Below, piece by piece: positions 1-9,400 of a stretch of DNA of 64,000 nt. Made by a program: the position numbers and the translations under genes. Position 1 is the stretch's first letter. The number at the start of each line of letters is the position of its first letter. The notes below the pieces were generated by a model. It searched no databases. It saw only the letters and a list, made by a program, of their open reading frames with translations, and was not told where the DNA came from. The stretch is from Lachnospiraceae bacterium (lineage in GTDB: Bacteria > Bacillota > Clostridia > Lachnospirales > Lachnospiraceae): the NCBI GenBank assembly GCA_014804445.1, contig JAAUZU010000019.1, positions 7,104 through 71,103 on the forward strand. The letters run 5' to 3'.

Positions 1-139
1 TCGCTCCGAGCTTACCGCAGCGGTACTAAGCTCGAAAATACCTCGCTAAGTACCGGCGGTAAGCAAGGGTCTGCTTATGGAATCTACAACATACACAATT
101 CGGAATCGGCGAATAGGAGCTTCGTAATTTCTTATCATA
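1..139 (-). repeat. Large palindromic repeat, type B (copy 1, cut by window edge)
   Basis: Only the inner and right part is in the window. It reads as the reverse complement of the copy at 5333-5538: the GAGCGA core, the GGTACTTAG-type stem around a short CGAAAATACCTCG apex, then the CTTGCTTACC arm and the outer arm ending near 100. A decayed TTCGTAAT terminal motif follows at about 121. The same arrangement with a companion hairpin recurs at 28753-29110. No coding potential is evident. Confidence 0.8.
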
Positions 140-177
140 AAATCCGGATGCTTGCGAAACGCCCCTTTGCAAGCCAC

Positions 178-284
178 AAGAAATGAGCAATATAGACAAA
201 ATAAGGGCGACTTGCCACTGCTTCGGAGCCCGTTTTTGTCTATATTGAGCATTTCCGTCACTTACAGAAGGCATTTCGCAATCA
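178..284. repeat. Companion hairpin repeat, type A (copy 1)
   Basis: A stem of about 25 bp (arms GCAATATAGACAAAA and TTTTTGTCTATATTG) carries a GGGCGACTTGCC...GGAGCCC apex at 180-255. It is nearly identical to 29003-29080 and is inverted relative to 5156-5233. It ends with the terminal motif CGCAATCATC at about 275. The ribosome binding site of spoIIAA lies only about 20 bases further on, so any spoIIA promoter is inside or beyond the repeat. Confidence 0.8.
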
Positions 285-319
285 TCTATTTTAAAATCTT
301 TTGAAAGGAGAGAACGGAA

Positions 320-625
320 ATGGACGATTTTAAAGTGATTGACAATTACCTCTGCGTGAAGCTTCCCGAGGAAGTAGACCACCACAAGTCCGCTTATATC
401 AGTGAAAATGCGGACAAATACATTTTGCGGGAGCAGGTGAGCAATGTGGTATTTGATTTTGAGGATACCCGCTTCATGGATTCCTCCGGCATTGGCATCA
501 TCATGGGAAGATACAAAAAAATTGCGTGTTTTGGCGGGAAAGTATTTGCCATTCATGCGGACAGGCAGATAAAACGGATTCTGCATATGTCCGGCTTGCA
601 TAAAATTATCGAGATTATGGAATAG
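320..625 (+). CDS. spoIIAA: Anti-sigma F factor antagonist SpoIIAA
   Basis: A 101-residue STAS-domain protein. In the family, dephosphorylated SpoIIAA binds SpoIIAB and frees sigma F in the forespore; SpoIIAB inactivates it by phosphorylating a serine. The expected site is visible in [15 protein letters not shown] near residue 55. The length is close to normal (about 115). The start has a good AAAGGAGAG site 10 bases upstream. It is the first gene of spoIIAA-spoIIAB-sigF, with short gaps to spoIIAB. The upstream region is filled by palindromic repeats, and no clear sigma-H promoter was found. Confidence 0.97.
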   Translation: MDDFKVIDNYLCVKLPEEVDHHKSAYISENADKYILREQVSNVVFDFEDTRFMDSSGIGIIMGRYKKIACFGGKVFAIHADRQIKRILHMSGLHKIIEIME

Positions 626-692
626 GAGGGTTTCAGGACAGATGATAGAAATCAAACAGAAAGAGATGGCTGCGGTACAGGGAGGGGGCAGT

Positions 693-1187
693 ATGAAGAA
701 TGAAATGGCGTTGGAATTTGATGCGGTATCTACCAATGAAAGCTTTGCCAGAGTAGCGGTGGCGGCGTTTATCACACCTTTAAATCCGACGGTGGAGGAG
801 CTTGCCGATGTCAAGACGGCGGTATCGGAGGCGGTCACGAACGCCATTATTCACGGTTACGAAAATGTCTACGGCTACGGCAGGCATGGCGAGGTAAAGC
901 CGGTGCATGTGAAGGTGCAGGAAGGGAAGGTCTATATCCGCTGCCGAATCGAAGGGGATATCCTGCATATTGAGATAGAGGACAAGGGCATCGGCATTGA
1001 GGATTTGGACAAAGCGATGGAGCCGCTCTATACAAGCAAGCCGGAGCTGGAGCGTTCAGGCATGGGCTTTGCCTTTATGGAGGCGTTTATGGACGATTTG
1101 GAGGTAGAGTCGAAGCCCCTTGTGGGAACGATTGTCCGTATGCAGAAAAAGTTAGGGTGCAGCAACTTTATACAGGGGGAGGAATAG
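693..1187 (+). CDS. spoIIAB: Anti-sigma F factor / serine kinase SpoIIAB
   Basis: A 164-residue GHKL-family kinase that holds sigma F inactive and phosphorylates SpoIIAA. Visible motifs are the N box region ([14 protein letters not shown]), the G1 box [10 protein letters not shown], and a late [13 protein letters not shown]-lid segment. The ATG at 693 is chosen because GGGAGGGGG lies just upstream and the following residues begin the family's usual N-terminus. An in-frame ATG at 642 would add 17 residues without a family match. It overlaps no gene; sigF starts 8 bases after its stop. Confidence 0.96.
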   Translation: MKNEMALEFDAVSTNESFARVAVAAFITPLNPTVEELADVKTAVSEAVTNAIIHGYENVYGYGRHGEVKPVHVKVQEGKVYIRCRIEGDILHIEIEDKGIGIEDLDKAMEPLYTSKPELERSGMGFAFMEAFMDDLEVESKPLVGTIVRMQKKLGCSNFIQGEE

Positions 1188-1195
1188 ACCTCGGA

Positions 1196-1954
1196 ATGGA
1201 AGAAATATCAGTATTAATCGCAAAATCACAGGCAGGGGATAAAGAGGCAAGAGATATACTGATAGAGAACAATTTAGGGCTGGTACATCACATTGTAAAG
1301 CGGTTCGCGGGCAGGGGGTATGACATGGAGGACTTGTTTCAGATAGGCACTATCGGGCTGATAAAGGCGATAGACAAGTTTGATCTATCCTTTGAGGTAA
1401 AGTTTTCCACTTATGCGGTACCCATGATAATGGGAGAAATTAAACGCTTTCTGCGGGATGACGGCATGATTAAGGTGAGCAGGACGTTAAAGGAAAACGG
1501 CATGAAAGCCAAAGCCGCGATGGAGCGTCTGACGGGTAAGCTGGGACGGGAGCCGCTGCTCCTTGAGGTGGCAGAAGAGGCAGGGCTTACCACAGAAGAA
1601 ATTGCGCAGGCGCTGGAGGCGGGGACAGAGGTGGAGTCCATCTATAAATCAGTCTACCAGTCGGACGGCAGCGAAATCTTTCTGGTGGACAAGCTGGCGG
1701 GCGGCCTGGGCGGAACGAAAACGGCAGTAGGGGAAAACACGGGAGATTATGAAAAAGAGCAGGTGTTAAACAAACTGCTTTTAAAACAGCTTCTGGATTC
1801 TCTTTCGGAGAAGGAGCAGGAGCTGATTCGGATGCGCTATTTTCAGGACAAAACCCAGTCCGAGGTCGCCGGAAAAATGGGAATCAGTCAGGTGCAGGTA
1901 AGCCGCATGGAGAAAAAAATCCTGCTGCGTATGCGTGGGGAGCTGATGGTGTAA
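1196..1954 (+). CDS. sigF: RNA polymerase sigma-F factor (SpoIIAC)
   Basis: A 252-residue sporulation sigma factor, the first forespore-specific one. Region 2 is clear (RGYDMEDLFQIGTIGLIKAI, then FSTYAVPMIMGEIKRFLRDD), as is region 4 (LSEKEQELIRMRYFQDKTQSEVAGKMGISQ and the following helix). The ATG at 1196 gives the usual length; GGGGGAGGAA precedes it by about 12 bases. Third gene of the spoIIA operon. No terminator hairpin was seen before the next gene. Confidence 0.97.
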   Translation: MEEISVLIAKSQAGDKEARDILIENNLGLVHHIVKRFAGRGYDMEDLFQIGTIGLIKAIDKFDLSFEVKFSTYAVPMIMGEIKRFLRDDGMIKVSRTLKENGMKAKAAMERLTGKLGREPLLLEVAEEAGLTTEEIAQALEAGTEVESIYKSVYQSDGSEIFLVDKLAGGLGGTKTAVGENTGDYEKEQVLNKLLLKQLLDSLSEKEQELIRMRYFQDKTQSEVAGKMGISQVQVSRMEKKILLRMRGELMV

Positions 1955-2092
1955 AATGGCTTGCAGCGTTAATATCTTAAGATATTCTGAAAACCTTTAC
2001 TTTCCACTTTCCAATTGTGCCGGTTATAGGGTATAATGAAACCATATTCACGGCAGACAATACAATTACCTACGGGGTAGAAATGAGGAAAT

Positions 2093-3154
2093 ATGAATCG
2101 AAAGAAAAAGGAAATTACGTTTTACATAATGACAATTCTGGCTTGTCTGGTTGCGATGACGGTGGTAGTGGTAGCGGCGCTGCTGATATACGATAAGATA
2201 CGGCAGAAGGACGAAGCGGTGGAAGCGAATGCGGAGATTGATGTGGTGATGTATTCGGAGGAAGAGGTCAACCTTATGCTGGCGGAGGCTGTTGCGCAGG
2301 CGGAGCAGAGCGCAAGGGAAGAGACAGCCGATTCCATTCTGAACCAGCTGCTGCAGAGTCTGGAAGGCGGAACTTCGACAGTGGGCGCGCTGCGTCCCTT
2401 CTATCCGAATCATATCGTGGTGGTCAGCAACGGCAGGTTCCATTTCGTGCCCATCCGCGACGATTTGAAGAAGCACAGTCTCTTGCAGGAGAATCTGCAG
2501 GTGCTGGAGACAGGGGAACTGCAGTATGTGGAAAACGGTGAAGTGATATCTCACAAGGGCATCGATGTGTCCCGCTATCAGGGGAATATCGACTGGAACA
2601 AAGTGGCGGCACAGGGCGTGGAGTATGTCATTATCCGTGTCGGCATCAGAGGCTGGGGACAGGAAGGTACGCTTGTTCTGGATGAAAAGTTTGAGGACAA
2701 TATAAAAGGCGCGTCAGCGGCAGGGCTCAAGGTCGGCGTGTACTTCTTTTCACAGGCAGTCACGGACGAGGAGGCGCTTGAAGAAGCGGATTTGGTATTG
2801 GAGGCCATAGCGGGCTATGACGTATCTTATCCGATTGTATACGACGTGGAAAAAACGAGCGAGGCGAGCGGGCGCATGAACCAGCTCAGTGTGGAAGACA
2901 GAACCAGAATGGCGCACATTTTCATAGACAGAATCAAGGAGGCAGGCTATACCCCCATGATTTATGCCAACATGGAAATGTGGAGCGTGCTGATTAACAT
3001 GGCGGAGTTTGAAGATGTGGATAAATGGTTTGCCTACTACGATACCGATTTGTATTTCCCCTATGAATATGCCATATGGCAGTATTCGGATACGGGAAGG
3101 ATTGACGGTATCGGAGGCGATGTAGATTTAAATATCAGCTTTAAAGAGTGGTAG
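2093..3154 (+). CDS. Membrane-anchored GH25 muramidase
   Basis: A 353-residue protein with a short basic N-terminus, one membrane segment (about residues 10-32), an Ala/Glu-rich stalk, then a GH25 lysozyme domain from about residue 150. Diagnostic pieces are KGIDVSRYQGNIDW, YVIIRVGIRGWG, and YPIVYDVEKT with the acidic catalytic pair region; the domain ends WQYSDTGRIDGIGGDVDLN. It probably cleaves peptidoglycan outside the membrane. It follows sigF in the same direction after 138 bases holding a TATAAT at about 2032, so it probably has its own promoter. A role in sporulation is not shown. Confidence 0.9.
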   Translation: MNRKKKEITFYIMTILACLVAMTVVVVAALLIYDKIRQKDEAVEANAEIDVVMYSEEEVNLMLAEAVAQAEQSAREETADSILNQLLQSLEGGTSTVGALRPFYPNHIVVVSNGRFHFVPIRDDLKKHSLLQENLQVLETGELQYVENGEVISHKGIDVSRYQGNIDWNKVAAQGVEYVIIRVGIRGWGQEGTLVLDEKFEDNIKGASAAGLKVGVYFFSQAVTDEEALEEADLVLEAIAGYDVSYPIVYDVEKTSEASGRMNQLSVEDRTRMAHIFIDRIKEAGYTPMIYANMEMWSVLINMAEFEDVDKWFAYYDTDLYFPYEYAIWQYSDTGRIDGIGGDVDLNISFKEW

Positions 3155-3159
3155 TACAA

Positions 3160-3195
3160 ACAGGCAGCGGAGGATTTTTCCGCTGCCTGTCTTTA
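3160..3195. terminator. Bidirectional hairpin terminator
   Basis: Perfect arms CAGGCAGCGG and CCGCTGCCTG around a T-rich loop, between the convergent muramidase and lipoprotein genes. A CTTTAGTTTTC tail follows on the plus strand and overlaps the end of the minus-strand gene. Confidence 0.8.
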
Positions 3196-5094
3196 GTTTT
3201 CTTCTTTATAAGTTCCCGAAGCGGCGTCCCAGTAAAAGTAACGCTTTTCCGCAGTATCATCTTCTTCGACAGCCGCCTCTATGGTGTCTGTGCACACCAG
3301 TTTTCCGTCCTCCACCCGGCAGAAGCCCGGCGTTTCAAACAGCAGTGTGGGTTTGCCGTCCCGTACCGCCCAGACGTAGGACATAGGGGGTTGATAGTGA
3401 CTGTCCTGATAGCGTCGTGCCGTGTAGAGAAGATGGCGTTCATTCTCGTATGAAATAATGGTTGGCTCATAGCCGTCCGTTGTGATTTCTTCTTCCAACA
3501 GGGTGAAACCCTGTGCATCCACATACCAGACAGAACCGCCAAAGCTCATAAAGGGCCATGAGTCGGAGTGGTAATAGGACATTTCCTCGCTCTGATAAAT
3601 AGTTCCGTTAAAAGCGAAGGCAGCAGTTTTTCCATCTTTTTCAAAATCTGCATATAAAAAATCAAGGGGATACCAGGAGGAACTGTGATATTCTGCAAAT
3701 AATTGTTCCAGATTCAGCAGGACAGCATCTGTCTTTTCAGGGCAGGTTCTCCATGCGCCGTCCGGCACAATCCACTCGTCGAACAGCTCCTCAATTTTCC
3801 ATCGCTCTTTCGTGGATATATTTATTTTTTCCTCCTGATATGTTCTGGTATTGGATTCGATCATAAAATAGTAATAGTATTCGCCGATTCCTGTGATAAC
3901 ATCGTAATGTTCAGCAAAATACTGATATTGACTATTTGAGTCATCACGTTCTTCATACATTTCATAATAAATTCGGATTGTTTCATATTCTATTTCCCGC
4001 ACATGTTCAAAGTCAGTATCTATCTGTATGATAGATTCTTCTGTGGTGTTATAGTAATCATAAATATACAGTAGTTTCCCGTCCCGAAGTGGGACATAGA
4101 AATCATGGTAATCCCCTATGTCCAGAGCGGCACATATCAGCGCCCCGTCGTCATAATACAGCAGCGCGGAGAAGTCAGCGTAGAATAATTCGTCAGACTG
4201 TATAAACAGGCTCTGTCTTCCGAAGTCATCTTCCAGTAAAACATATTTCCATGTACAAGCTCCAAACTCTTCGATATCCTCCCAATAGTGATGTCCGAGC
4301 CAATACCTGGTTTCCACATCCGCAATCAGGGTAAAATCACCGTTTAAAACTCTGTAAAAGGCTTCCCATGCCTCGCCTTCTTCATTCCAGCCCTTTGTCC
4401 ATTCCGCCGCCAGCGCTTCCTGCTCTGCCAGATAGGCAGCTAACTCATCGGGTCGGAATACTTCCAGAAGGTTTTCCTTGGTAAAAGCATACCATACAGC
4501 GTATTCGCCGTTCTCTGAATCCGGTTCGGGTATGGGTATCAGTTCGTATTCCCCATGGGAAAAAAGGATTTTGCAAAAAGTTTCATCGGGCCACAGGTTT
4601 ATGTAGGGACCGACGTCCTCATGAATTTTCAGACAGAAATCCAGACTTTGAAGTTCAGGCTGATGGAAGCAGTAGCCGTATACAGTGCCGTCCGCATAGT
4701 CAAAGACCAGATAAGAATCCAGACTGTCGTACTGCAGAAAAACTTCCTCCGTTCCGTCATTGTCTATGTCTGCAAGGCAGAAGTCAGACGTACTCAGCAG
4801 TCTGTGCCTGAAAAGCGGCGGCATATAGTCGCTTAAATGCCGGTAATCCTGCGCTGTCGCATCAAAAAATGCTGCGTCCTCCAGTAATACGGCAGCGTAT
4901 TCCTCGTAGCCCTGCCTTGTGGGCTCGGGAAGCGGTCCAAACTCGTAAAATACGGCAGTATCTTCCGCATAGCCCTGCTTCACGGTATCTCGAACCGCTG
5001 CCCCATCCCGCGTTGCCTGGGAACCGCAGGCAGACAGGAAGAGGAGTATTCCCAAAACAACGATATAAAATTTTCCCCGCAGTTTTCCCCTCAT
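3193..5094 (-). CDS. Large predicted lipoprotein of unknown function
   Basis: A 633-residue protein with a type II signal peptide: a hydrophobic segment, then the lipobox LSAC with Cys at about residue 23. The mature part is rich in aromatic and acidic residues. It contains ADIDNDGTEEVFL, a DxDxDG calcium-type motif like those in FG-GAP/VCBS repeats, near residue 113. The C-terminal part of the BlaR1-like protein at 22745 has the similar LDLNRNGIEETL. No enzyme motif was recognised. The ribosome site is weak (AAGAAAGGCGCATGG region). Single gene, convergent with the muramidase. Confidence 0.75.
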   Translation of the reverse strand: MRGKLRGKFYIVVLGILLFLSACGSQATRDGAAVRDTVKQGYAEDTAVFYEFGPLPEPTRQGYEEYAAVLLEDAAFFDATAQDYRHLSDYMPPLFRHRLLSTSDFCLADIDNDGTEEVFLQYDSLDSYLVFDYADGTVYGYCFHQPELQSLDFCLKIHEDVGPYINLWPDETFCKILFSHGEYELIPIPEPDSENGEYAVWYAFTKENLLEVFRPDELAAYLAEQEALAAEWTKGWNEEGEAWEAFYRVLNGDFTLIADVETRYWLGHHYWEDIEEFGACTWKYVLLEDDFGRQSLFIQSDELFYADFSALLYYDDGALICAALDIGDYHDFYVPLRDGKLLYIYDYYNTTEESIIQIDTDFEHVREIEYETIRIYYEMYEERDDSNSQYQYFAEHYDVITGIGEYYYYFMIESNTRTYQEEKINISTKERWKIEELFDEWIVPDGAWRTCPEKTDAVLLNLEQLFAEYHSSSWYPLDFLYADFEKDGKTAAFAFNGTIYQSEEMSYYHSDSWPFMSFGGSVWYVDAQGFTLLEEEITTDGYEPTIISYENERHLLYTARRYQDSHYQPPMSYVWAVRDGKPTLLFETPGFCRVEDGKLVCTDTIEAAVEEDDTAEKRYFYWDAASGTYKEEN

Positions 5095-5118
5095 ACCATG
5101 CGCCTTTCTTCCCGTTAT

Positions 5119-5300
5119 GATTTTAGGTAATCGTGAAATTTATTTTACAAGTGACGGAAACAGTCAATAAAGACAAAAACGGGCTCCGAAGCAGTGGCAA
5201 GTCGCCCTTATTTTGTCTTTATTGCCTGTTTCCTGTAGCTTGTAAGAAAGGTTTGCAAACGTCTATGCTATGATTTTAGAGATTGCAAAATATTTCTTGC
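5119..5300. repeat. Companion hairpin repeat, type A (copy 2) with flanks
   Basis: The hairpin at 5156-5233 (arms AATAAAGACAAAA / TTTTGTCTTTATT, apex GGGCTCC...GTCGCCC) is the inverse of copies 1 and 3. Flanks carry TAGGTAATCGTGAAA at 5123 and a TTTGCAAACGTCTATG segment at 5252. The latter recurs in altered form at 5309 (TTCGCAAACGTCTAAG), giving a direct repeat of about 40 bp between the A and B units. Confidence 0.75.
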
Positions 5301-5332
5301 AAGTAAGTTTCGCAAACGTCTAAGTTATGGTT

Positions 5333-5538
5333 TTAGGTAATTGCGAACTCGCTGTTTGCCGTTTTCGAATTGTGTACATGGTATATTCCAATACAGACCC
5401 TTGCTTACCGTCGGTACTTAGCGAGGTATCTTCGAGCTTAGTACCGCTACGGTAAGCTCGGAGCGAGAGCGAGTCTGTATTGGAATATACCATGTACACA
5501 ATGACAACGGCATAGTTTCTTCATTTCGCAATTTCCTA
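5333..5538 (+). repeat. Large palindromic repeat, type B (copy 2, complete)
   Basis: The best complete copy. Terminal motifs TTTAGGTAATTGCGAA and TTCGCAATTTCCTAAA are inverted. Inside is a 29-bp perfect outer stem (starting TTGTGTACATGG at about 5370 and closing near 5502). An inner stem GCTTACCG/CGGTAAGC and an apical stem GGTACTTAGC with a short loop follow. On the right side only, between inner and outer stems, lies an unpaired GGAGCGAGAGCGA opposite four bases. No ORF is evident; the unit is a MITE-like or structured non-coding element. Confidence 0.85.
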
Positions 5539-5540
5539 AA

Positions 5541-6161
5541 CTATGACTTTGGCAAAATAAGTACCCCCGCGCAGTGCGAGATTGCTTCAAATTGGATATC
5601 CGGAAACTCCCTTTCCAGCTCTTCAGCCACAAAATAAAATTCCTCATCATCCCATTCCTCACCTACGGCTTGACAGCATGCTTCCATATCCGCTTTGGTT
5701 TGAAACGCAACGTCGCCGATGAGAATCATGCCATCGTCTGCGAGCCGCCCGCGCAGAGAGCGGAGAAAGGTTATTTTTTGGGCATCGGTCAAATGATGGA
5801 GCGAATAGGTCGCAATAATAAAGTCGTAAGATTTCTGCAAAAGGGGCACGGCAAGGCCCTGCGAAAAATCTCCTTGGCAGAGGTGGGCGTCCGGCATTTT
5901 TTCTTTTGCCAGTGCAATCATTCTGTCTGAAAAGTCCTGTCCGTATATTTCACACCCATGCGCATAGAGCTTTGCAGTCAGTGTGCCGGTTCCAAACCCG
6001 ATATCAAGGACGGTTGGCTTTTCCCTGCAAAGAACTGTATTGTATATTGACGACAGAACCTTTTTATAGCCTGCAAACGGATAGCTGTTATCTTCCTCAG
6101 AGAGACCTACGGACTTGTCATATCCGTCCGCCCATAAATCAAATCCTTTTCGGTCAAGCAT
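5541..6161 (-). CDS. Class I SAM-dependent methyltransferase
   Basis: A 206-residue protein with a Rossmann methyltransferase core: motif I LDIGFGTGTL (about residue 52), an acidic end of the second strand (IYGQDFSD), and YDFIIATYSLHHL as motif IV. The substrate cannot be told from sequence. The start at 6161 is chosen over an upstream ATG because GGAGGAAAAATT precedes it. The stop codon is almost adjacent to the type B repeat. It is divergent from the histidine kinase gene. Confidence 0.88.
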   Translation of the reverse strand: MLDRKGFDLWADGYDKSVGLSEEDNSYPFAGYKKVLSSIYNTVLCREKPTVLDIGFGTGTLTAKLYAHGCEIYGQDFSDRMIALAKEKMPDAHLCQGDFSQGLAVPLLQKSYDFIIATYSLHHLTDAQKITFLRSLRGRLADDGMILIGDVAFQTKADMEACCQAVGEEWDDEEFYFVAEELEREFPDIQFEAISHCAGVLILPKS

Positions 6162-6249
6162 AATTTTTCCTCCTGCATTTGAATAAAACGTAAGCTGGCA
6201 ATTATTATAACACAAAATAAAACAGGCAGGAAGAATTGATTGAAATTTG

Positions 6250-6278
6250 TTGAATCTACAGATAGCTTTTGCTATAAT
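6250..6278 (+). promoter_or_regulatory. Sigma-A type promoter for the hybrid kinase
   Basis: TTGAAT, 17 bases, TATAAT. The predicted start near 6285 leaves a leader of about 175 bases before the GTG start at 6461. Nothing else was recognised in the leader. Confidence 0.6.
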
Positions 6279-6460
6279 TAATCTGAGTTTCTATTCATTA
6301 ATGAAATTCCTTCTACGGACATAAAGACATAGTATGAAAGTTTCCGGCAGGATGAGTTAACAGACGTACTTGGACAATTTCTGAAGTAATGTTTAAAAAA
6401 AGGTTTTGGCACTTTTAGATAAAGTTCATCATACTATTGAATTGATAAGGAGATGTAGTC

Positions 6461-9400
6461 GTGAAGAATATTCAAAAAAGAGGAAAGGTGTTTTCAAAAA
6501 TCGAGAGTACCCGGAAGAAAGGATTGATAAACAGGACGTACAGAAGAATTGTCGCATTTACGGCAAGTTTAATCTTCATTTTATCCAATTTTATGATAGT
6601 AACGGCCGACGACGGACAGTCTAATAACCGGACGGTGAAAGCCGGCATCTTCTACTTCGAGGGTTATCACATGAAGGATGACGAGGGCAGGCTGACCGGC
6701 TACGGCATCGAATTTCTTGAACTCGTATCCGAATATTCCCATCTGAATTTCCAGTACACAGGCTATGACAACTCCTGGGGTGAAATGCTGACTATGCTGG
6801 AAAACGGTGAGATCGACATCGTAACCACTGCCCGAAAGACTTCGGAGCGGGAGGAGAAATTTGCTTTTTCCCTCCCTATAGGCAGAAATAGTACTGTTCT
6901 CTCGGTTCGGGCCGATAATACAGAGCGGCGCAGCGGTGATTACAATTCTTATAACGGAATGACGGTGGGGCTGCTGACGGGAAGCAGTCAGAACCAGAGT
7001 CTGGTGGAGTTTGCAGAGGAGAAGGGATTTTCCTACCAAACAAAAGAATATGATGATGCAGATGCCCTTGTGGCCGCTCTGCAGAACGGCGAGATTGATG
7101 CGATTCTCTCCAGTAACTTAAGGAAGGCGGAAAACGAAAAGACGCTGGACATTATCCAGACGGATAACTTTTACGCAATCGTCAGGAAAGATGACAAAGA
7201 GCTGCTTGACGAAATCAACTATGCCATTCTGCAGATGGATCTGCATGAGGGCGACTGGGAAAATGTGCTGTTTTACCGGTATTACGGTTCGGTCTCTTCC
7301 CTTGCGTTCACCTTTACAGAGCGTGAGCAGGCCTATATTCAGGAAGTTCTTTCGGGAGAGAAGACGATTACCGTAATTGCGCTCGGCGACAGGGAGCCCT
7401 ATTCCTATGTGGAAGACGGGGAATTAAAAGGTATTCTGCCGGATTATTTTGCCTGCGTCATGGAATTGGCCGGACTGCCCTATGAAATCGTAGTGCCGGA
7501 GGACCGGAAGGACTATGATGCCATAGCGGATACCAACGGCGTGGATGTGGTCATTGACAGTCTTAGCGACGGCAGCATCATGGAAGAAGCCGTCTACCGC
7601 GGATTTAATACGGACCCCTACATGACGACGGGTGTGGCAAGGGTGACAAGACAGGATTTTGACGGAGATGTCAAAACGGTTGCCATAACAGATTCCTGGA
7701 GAGAAAACTTTGTTTTGCCGGAGTTTTCGGAAGATGTTACATTTTTGAGTTATCCAACGAGAGAGGCTGCGCTGCAGGCTGTCCTGAAACGGGAGGTGGA
7801 CGCCGCATATGTATATGCCTATGCGGCACAGTTGTTTGTGAATCATGACACCACCAATTCCCTATATTACAGTATAGTGAATGATATGAACGTGGAATTT
7901 CGCATGTATGTCCGTGAAAGCACGGATCATGAACTGATCACTATACTGAATAAGTGTATCCAGCAGATGCCGGAGGATAAGTTGAATCAACTGGTTCTGA
8001 AATATACCTCCTATACTGCCGGAGATATGAGCCTTCTGCAATATCTGCAGGGCAATCCGAAGGTGATGGTCGCTGCATTTTTGGTTGCAGCTCTGGCTAT
8101 TTGTATTATTCTGACACTCCTGCTGAGGGGACGGTGGAACAGGAAGCTTTTAAACGCCACGGAGCGTTCAAACAGGGAGCTGGGAGAGCAGCTTGCCATT
8201 GTAGAAGCGCTGAGCCGCGACTATACGAATATTTTTGCCATCAGTGCGGAGCGTGCTACAGCCAGAATTGTGAAATTGGATGGTTATGTGACGGAGGGAT
8301 TGAAAAAGGAATCCAAAGAAGAGAATCCCTATGCGCCGATTTTGGCTCGATATATAAACGATCGTGTCCATCCGGAGGATCAGCAGTATCTCACGGAGGC
8401 TCTGTCCTTGGAAAAGGTCAGGGAAAAGCTGGAGCCGGATGGGGAATACACGGGGAGCTACCGCATACAGACGGACGGAGAAGTTCATCATTTTCAATAT
8501 ACTTATGTAAAAATGGGAGAGAGCGACTCGGGACAGGACGGCTTTATCCTTGCGGGATTCCGGAATATTGACGAAATGATCCGCAGGGAGCAGGAGCAGA
8601 AGGAGGTTTTGGCGGAGGCGCTGGCGCAGGCGCAATATGCCAACAATGCCAAGACTACTTTCCTGAATAATATGTCCCACGATATCCGAACGCCCATGAA
8701 TGCCATCATCGGATTTACTTCTCTGGCGGTGACGCATATTGACAATAAGGCGCAGATACAGGATTATCTGGGCAAGATCATGACTTCCAGCAACCATCTG
8801 CTGAGCCTGATCAACGATGTGCTGGATATGAGCCGGATTGAGAGCGGCAAGGTTAAGATTGAGGAAAAAGAGGCCAGTCTTCCGGAAATTATGCACGATT
8901 TGAAGACCATCGTGCAGGCAGATGTGAAATCCAAGCAGCTTGAATTTTACATTGATACGCTGGATGTGGTAAACGAGACGATCATTTGTGACAAGCTTCG
9001 GCTGAATCAGGTGCTTCTCAATATTCTGAGCAACGCCATGAAATATACAAAGCCCGGCGGCATGGTAAGTGTCCGCATTGTCCAGCTTTCCGAAGCGCAG
9101 GAGGGCTGTGCTTCCTACGAATTCAGGGTCAAGGATACCGGTATCGGCATGAGCCGCGAATTTTTAAAGCATGTTTTTGAACCCTTCGAGCGGGAACAGA
9201 CCGCCACTGTAAGCGGTATTCAGGGAACCGGTCTGGGATTAGCCATCACCAAAAACATTGTGGATATGATGGGCGGTACGATTACGGTGGAAAGCGAGGA
9301 AGGAAAGGGTTCGGAGTTTACCGTAACGCTCAGTTTCCGGATCGCTGACAGCCCCCAGCAGTTTTCGCGGGTGGAACAGTTAGTAGATCTGAGGGCTCTG

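Noticed and set aside
26..847. Long minus-strand open frame of 273 codons opposite spoIIAA/spoIIAB
   Set aside because: It runs antisense through two certain genes and the palindromic repeats, shows no domain and has no ribosome site.
3193..5094. Lipoprotein as a transporter solute-binding protein
   Set aside because: No ABC partner genes nearby and no recognisable binding-protein fold motifs.
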